A DNA stretch of 64,000 nucleotides from Streptomyces neyagawaensis (GTDB lineage Bacteria; Actinomycetota; Actinomycetes; Streptomycetales; Streptomycetaceae). Numbering within the stretch: the first letter of the stretch is position 1; each line of letters starts with the position of its first letter. Location: NCBI RefSeq assembly GCF_023516595.1, contig NZ_JAMGBG010000005.1, positions 186,001 through 250,000 on the forward strand, given 5' to 3'. Shown here piece after piece: positions 63,201-64,000 of this stretch. The notes under the pieces are model-generated. The model was not told the origin of the DNA. It saw only the letters and a list, made by a program, of their open reading frames with translations, and made no database searches. The translations under genes were made by a program, and so were the position numbers.

Positions 63201-63448
63201 CGGCCCCGGTCGCCGGGGTCACCTTCGTGCAGCACCGGATCGCCGCCGAGGCCGACGAGGTCGGGGCCCTGCTGGACGCCGGCGCCCGGGTCCTCGTGTG
63301 CGGCGACGCCTCCCGGATGGCACCCGGCGTCCGGGAGGCGTTCCGCGCGCTCCTCGCCGAGCGGCACCCCGACGGGGGTCCCGGCCGCGGGCTGGACGAC
63401 CTGATCGCCTCGGGCCGCTACGTGGAGGACGTCTACGCGGCGGGGTGA
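60209..63448 (+). CDS. self-sufficient cytochrome P450/NADPH-P450 reductase fusion (CYP102/P450 BM3 type)
   Basis: A 1079-residue fusion close to the length of P450 BM3 (1048). Heme domain: AGHETTSG (288-294), ExxR in EALRLWPTAAAFSR and [21 protein letters not shown] with Cys428. Flavodoxin-like FMN domain from about 518 (VLFLHGSNYGTCREFAARLADEA). FAD/NADPH domain from about 690: RPRHYSVSSSPA near 856, GTGLAPFRG near 936, ending GRYVEDVYAAG like BM3. Such enzymes hydroxylate medium/long-chain fatty acids. The N-terminus has an Ala/Pro-rich extension of about 40 residues. It is divergent from a PAS-LuxR regulator. Confidence 0.97.
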   Translation: MSPTVPHPAPTDAVPAPPGTAPASGTAPAPAPGTVPVVDISATGPGSTPIQQVMDLMREHGPVLVRRLHGRDTLFVADLDLVADLSDETRFAKAVGPALRNVREFAADGLFTAYGDEPNWAKAHDILMPAFALGSMRTYHPVMLRVARRLIDAWDGASRAGRPVNVPDDMTRMTLDTIGLAGFGYDFGSFERDEPHPFVEAMVRCLEWSMNRLGRTPGDDHTAADAAFRADADHLARVVDDVIAARVEAGNDDTDDLLGLMLTARHPADGATLDTANVRNQVITFLIAGHETTSGAMSFALYHLAKHPEVLHLVQREVDALWGDDTDPEPTFDEVGRLTYTRQVLNEALRLWPTAAAFSRYAREDTLLGGRVPLRAGQEVTVLGPMLHRQPVWGDNPELFDPTRFTAEAEAARSPHAFKPFGTGERACIGRQFALHEATMLLAMLVHRYRPHDYADYALTVKETLTLKPEGFTLTLTPRTTADRAHSPLPGAVPAGAPDRAVTATDGTALPARLRPGTRVLFLHGSNYGTCREFAARLADEAAELGAQTEVAPLDAYADGLPADRPVIITAASYNGRPTDDATAFAARLDTETAAYDGRYAVLGVGDRNWAATYQQVPTRLDERLAALGGTRLLDRAAADASGDLGGTVRAFAAALRTALLTEYGDPEATGTPEGPAPAYEVRVLTGGPLHAVAERHGLAPMTVTEAYDLTAPGHPRTKRFVRLALPEGTTYRTGDHLTVLPVNDPALVQRAVTALGLDPEEILDIRSRRRDGLAVDRPLTVRNLLTHHVELRTRPTADQLAALAAANPCPPERAALAASASGDGERRTLVEVAEAYPALCGALDLPALLDLLTPLRPRHYSVSSSPAADPGHVDLMVSLLEAPARSGDGTYTGVGSGYLNTVKPGDTVLARIQPCREAFRVDHDDPAPVIMIAAGTGLAPFRGAIADRVALKAAGAELAPALCYFGCDAPHADFLHADELRAAEAAGAVSLRPAFSAAPVAGVTFVQHRIAAEADEVGALLDAGARVLVCGDASRMAPGVREAFRALLAERHPDGGPGRGLDDLIASGRYVEDVYAAG

Positions 63449-63533
63449 CCTCTGGGGACGACCCGGTGCGGTCCGGGGGTCCGCCTGGCACAGTGGGCCC
63501 CTCGTGCCCGGATGCGAACGAAGGGGGACCGCG

Positions 63534-64000
63534 GTGGACGCGGAGGAGCGTGCTCGGCTCGTCCTGGCGGCGGCGGGACTGCCGCCGGAGAGCCTCGCCG
63601 AGCGGCTGCCGCTCGGTGGCGGCACCTACAACACGGTCGAGGAACTCCGCCTCACCGACGGCACCCGGCTCGTGCTCAAGATCCCTCCGCCGTCCACCGT
63701 CCCCGGCCTGACCCACGAGCGTGACCTCCTCGTCGGCGAGGCCGCGTACTGCCGTGCGGCCGGGACCGTCGGCGTCCCCGCGCCGGGGGTGGTCGGCGCC
63801 GCCCTCGACGAGAGCGCGCCGACCGGCCGCCACGTGCTGCTCAGCCACTGCCCCGGCGCCGGATGGGAGGGACTGACGGCGGAGCGGAGGGCGGGAGTGC
63901 GACGCGAGCTGGGCGGCCTGGTGGCCCGGCTGCACGAGGTCACCGGGCCGGGATTCGGCTACCCGACCGGGGCCCTCGGCTCCCTCGCCTCCGACTGGCG
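63534..64000 (+). CDS. aminoglycoside phosphotransferase-family protein (3' end outside window)
   Basis: 155 residues are visible from GTG 63534 (GGGGGA upstream). The kinase-like N-lobe reads LPLGGGTYNTVEELRLTDGTRLVLKI (glycine loop and Lys), followed by AYCRAAGTVGVPAPGVVGAAL and LLSHCPGAGWEGL, then ELGGLVARLHEVTG. This is the APH/choline-kinase fold used for antibiotic or small-molecule phosphorylation. The catalytic loop (HxD) lies beyond the window, so activity cannot be judged. Confidence 0.85.
   Translation, partial: MDAEERARLVLAAAGLPPESLAERLPLGGGTYNTVEELRLTDGTRLVLKIPPPSTVPGLTHERDLLVGEAAYCRAAGTVGVPAPGVVGAALDESAPTGRHVLLSHCPGAGWEGLTAERRAGVRRELGGLVARLHEVTGPGFGYPTGALGSLASDW

Overview
The window is a stretch of a high-GC actinomycete chromosome, almost certainly Streptomyces: about 70-75% GC, codons ending in G/C, GTG/TTG starts, many 4-nt ATGA/GTGA gene overlaps, Tat and lipobox export signals, a DmdR/IdeR-type iron box, and family content typical of that genus. 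All assignments come from reading motifs and gene order; no searches were run. I saw no tRNA, rRNA, CRISPR, intact insertion sequence or prophage.

Layout. 0-1.6 kb: 3' end of a DAO-type FAD oxidoreductase, a small membrane protein on the minus strand and a broken helix-turn-helix gene. 1.6-10.4 kb: a block of envelope/stress-type genes (DHA2 MFS exporter, two-helix potassium channel, HdeD-like DUF308, YihY/BrkB, SHOCT protein, DUF7144-like, diacylglycerol/sphingosine kinase-like, class II glutamine amidotransferase). Three promoters here share an inverted repeat, TCACC-N7-GGTGA. 10.4-23.7 kb: a catabolic region. It has a PuuD-like gamma-glutamyl hydrolase, an aldehyde dehydrogenase and an APC permease (minus strand), a TetR regulator, then a long minus-strand operon (ferredoxin, ferredoxin reductase, acetoacetate decarboxylase-family enzyme, HpaE-like dehydrogenase, HpaD-like extradiol dioxygenase, HpaG-like hydrolase/isomerase). 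Divergent from that operon are a glutamine synthetase-like gamma-glutamyl ligase and a P450. A shared near-palindrome, RTTTSGSNTCAAAY, lies upstream of all three transcription units. The whole looks like a route that gamma-glutamylates an amine and funnels it into homoprotocatechuate meta-cleavage.

23.7-32.3 kb: DUF6215-like protein, Gfo/Idh/MocA and SDR dehydrogenases, a decayed molybdopterin oxidoreductase remnant, furA-katG, a phosphoribosyltransferase, a UdgX-type uracil-DNA glycosylase and a GNAT acetyltransferase. 32.3-48.5 kb: a complete L-rhamnose utilisation locus. It comprises rhaI, a bifunctional aldolase/lactaldehyde dehydrogenase and rhaB, divergent from an ABC importer, a mutarotase, a Tat-exported BNR_4-type lyase and a LacI regulator. 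Immediately downstream of rhaB on the same strand is lutABC, which would oxidise the L-lactate made from rhamnose. A 51-codon repetitive ORF is tiled between lutA and lutB.

48.7-64 kb: S33 aminopeptidase-like hydrolase, PIG-L deacetylase, pentapeptide-repeat protein, a stand-alone CYP102-like P450 with a divergent TetR, an iron-box-controlled DUF2470 protein, a lactonase-fold lipoprotein, an uncharacterised protein coupled to a FUSC transporter, an FBP-domain protein behind repeated operators, and a PAS-LuxR regulator divergent from a self-sufficient P450-reductase fusion of the P450 BM3 type. The window ends inside an aminoglycoside phosphotransferase-family gene.
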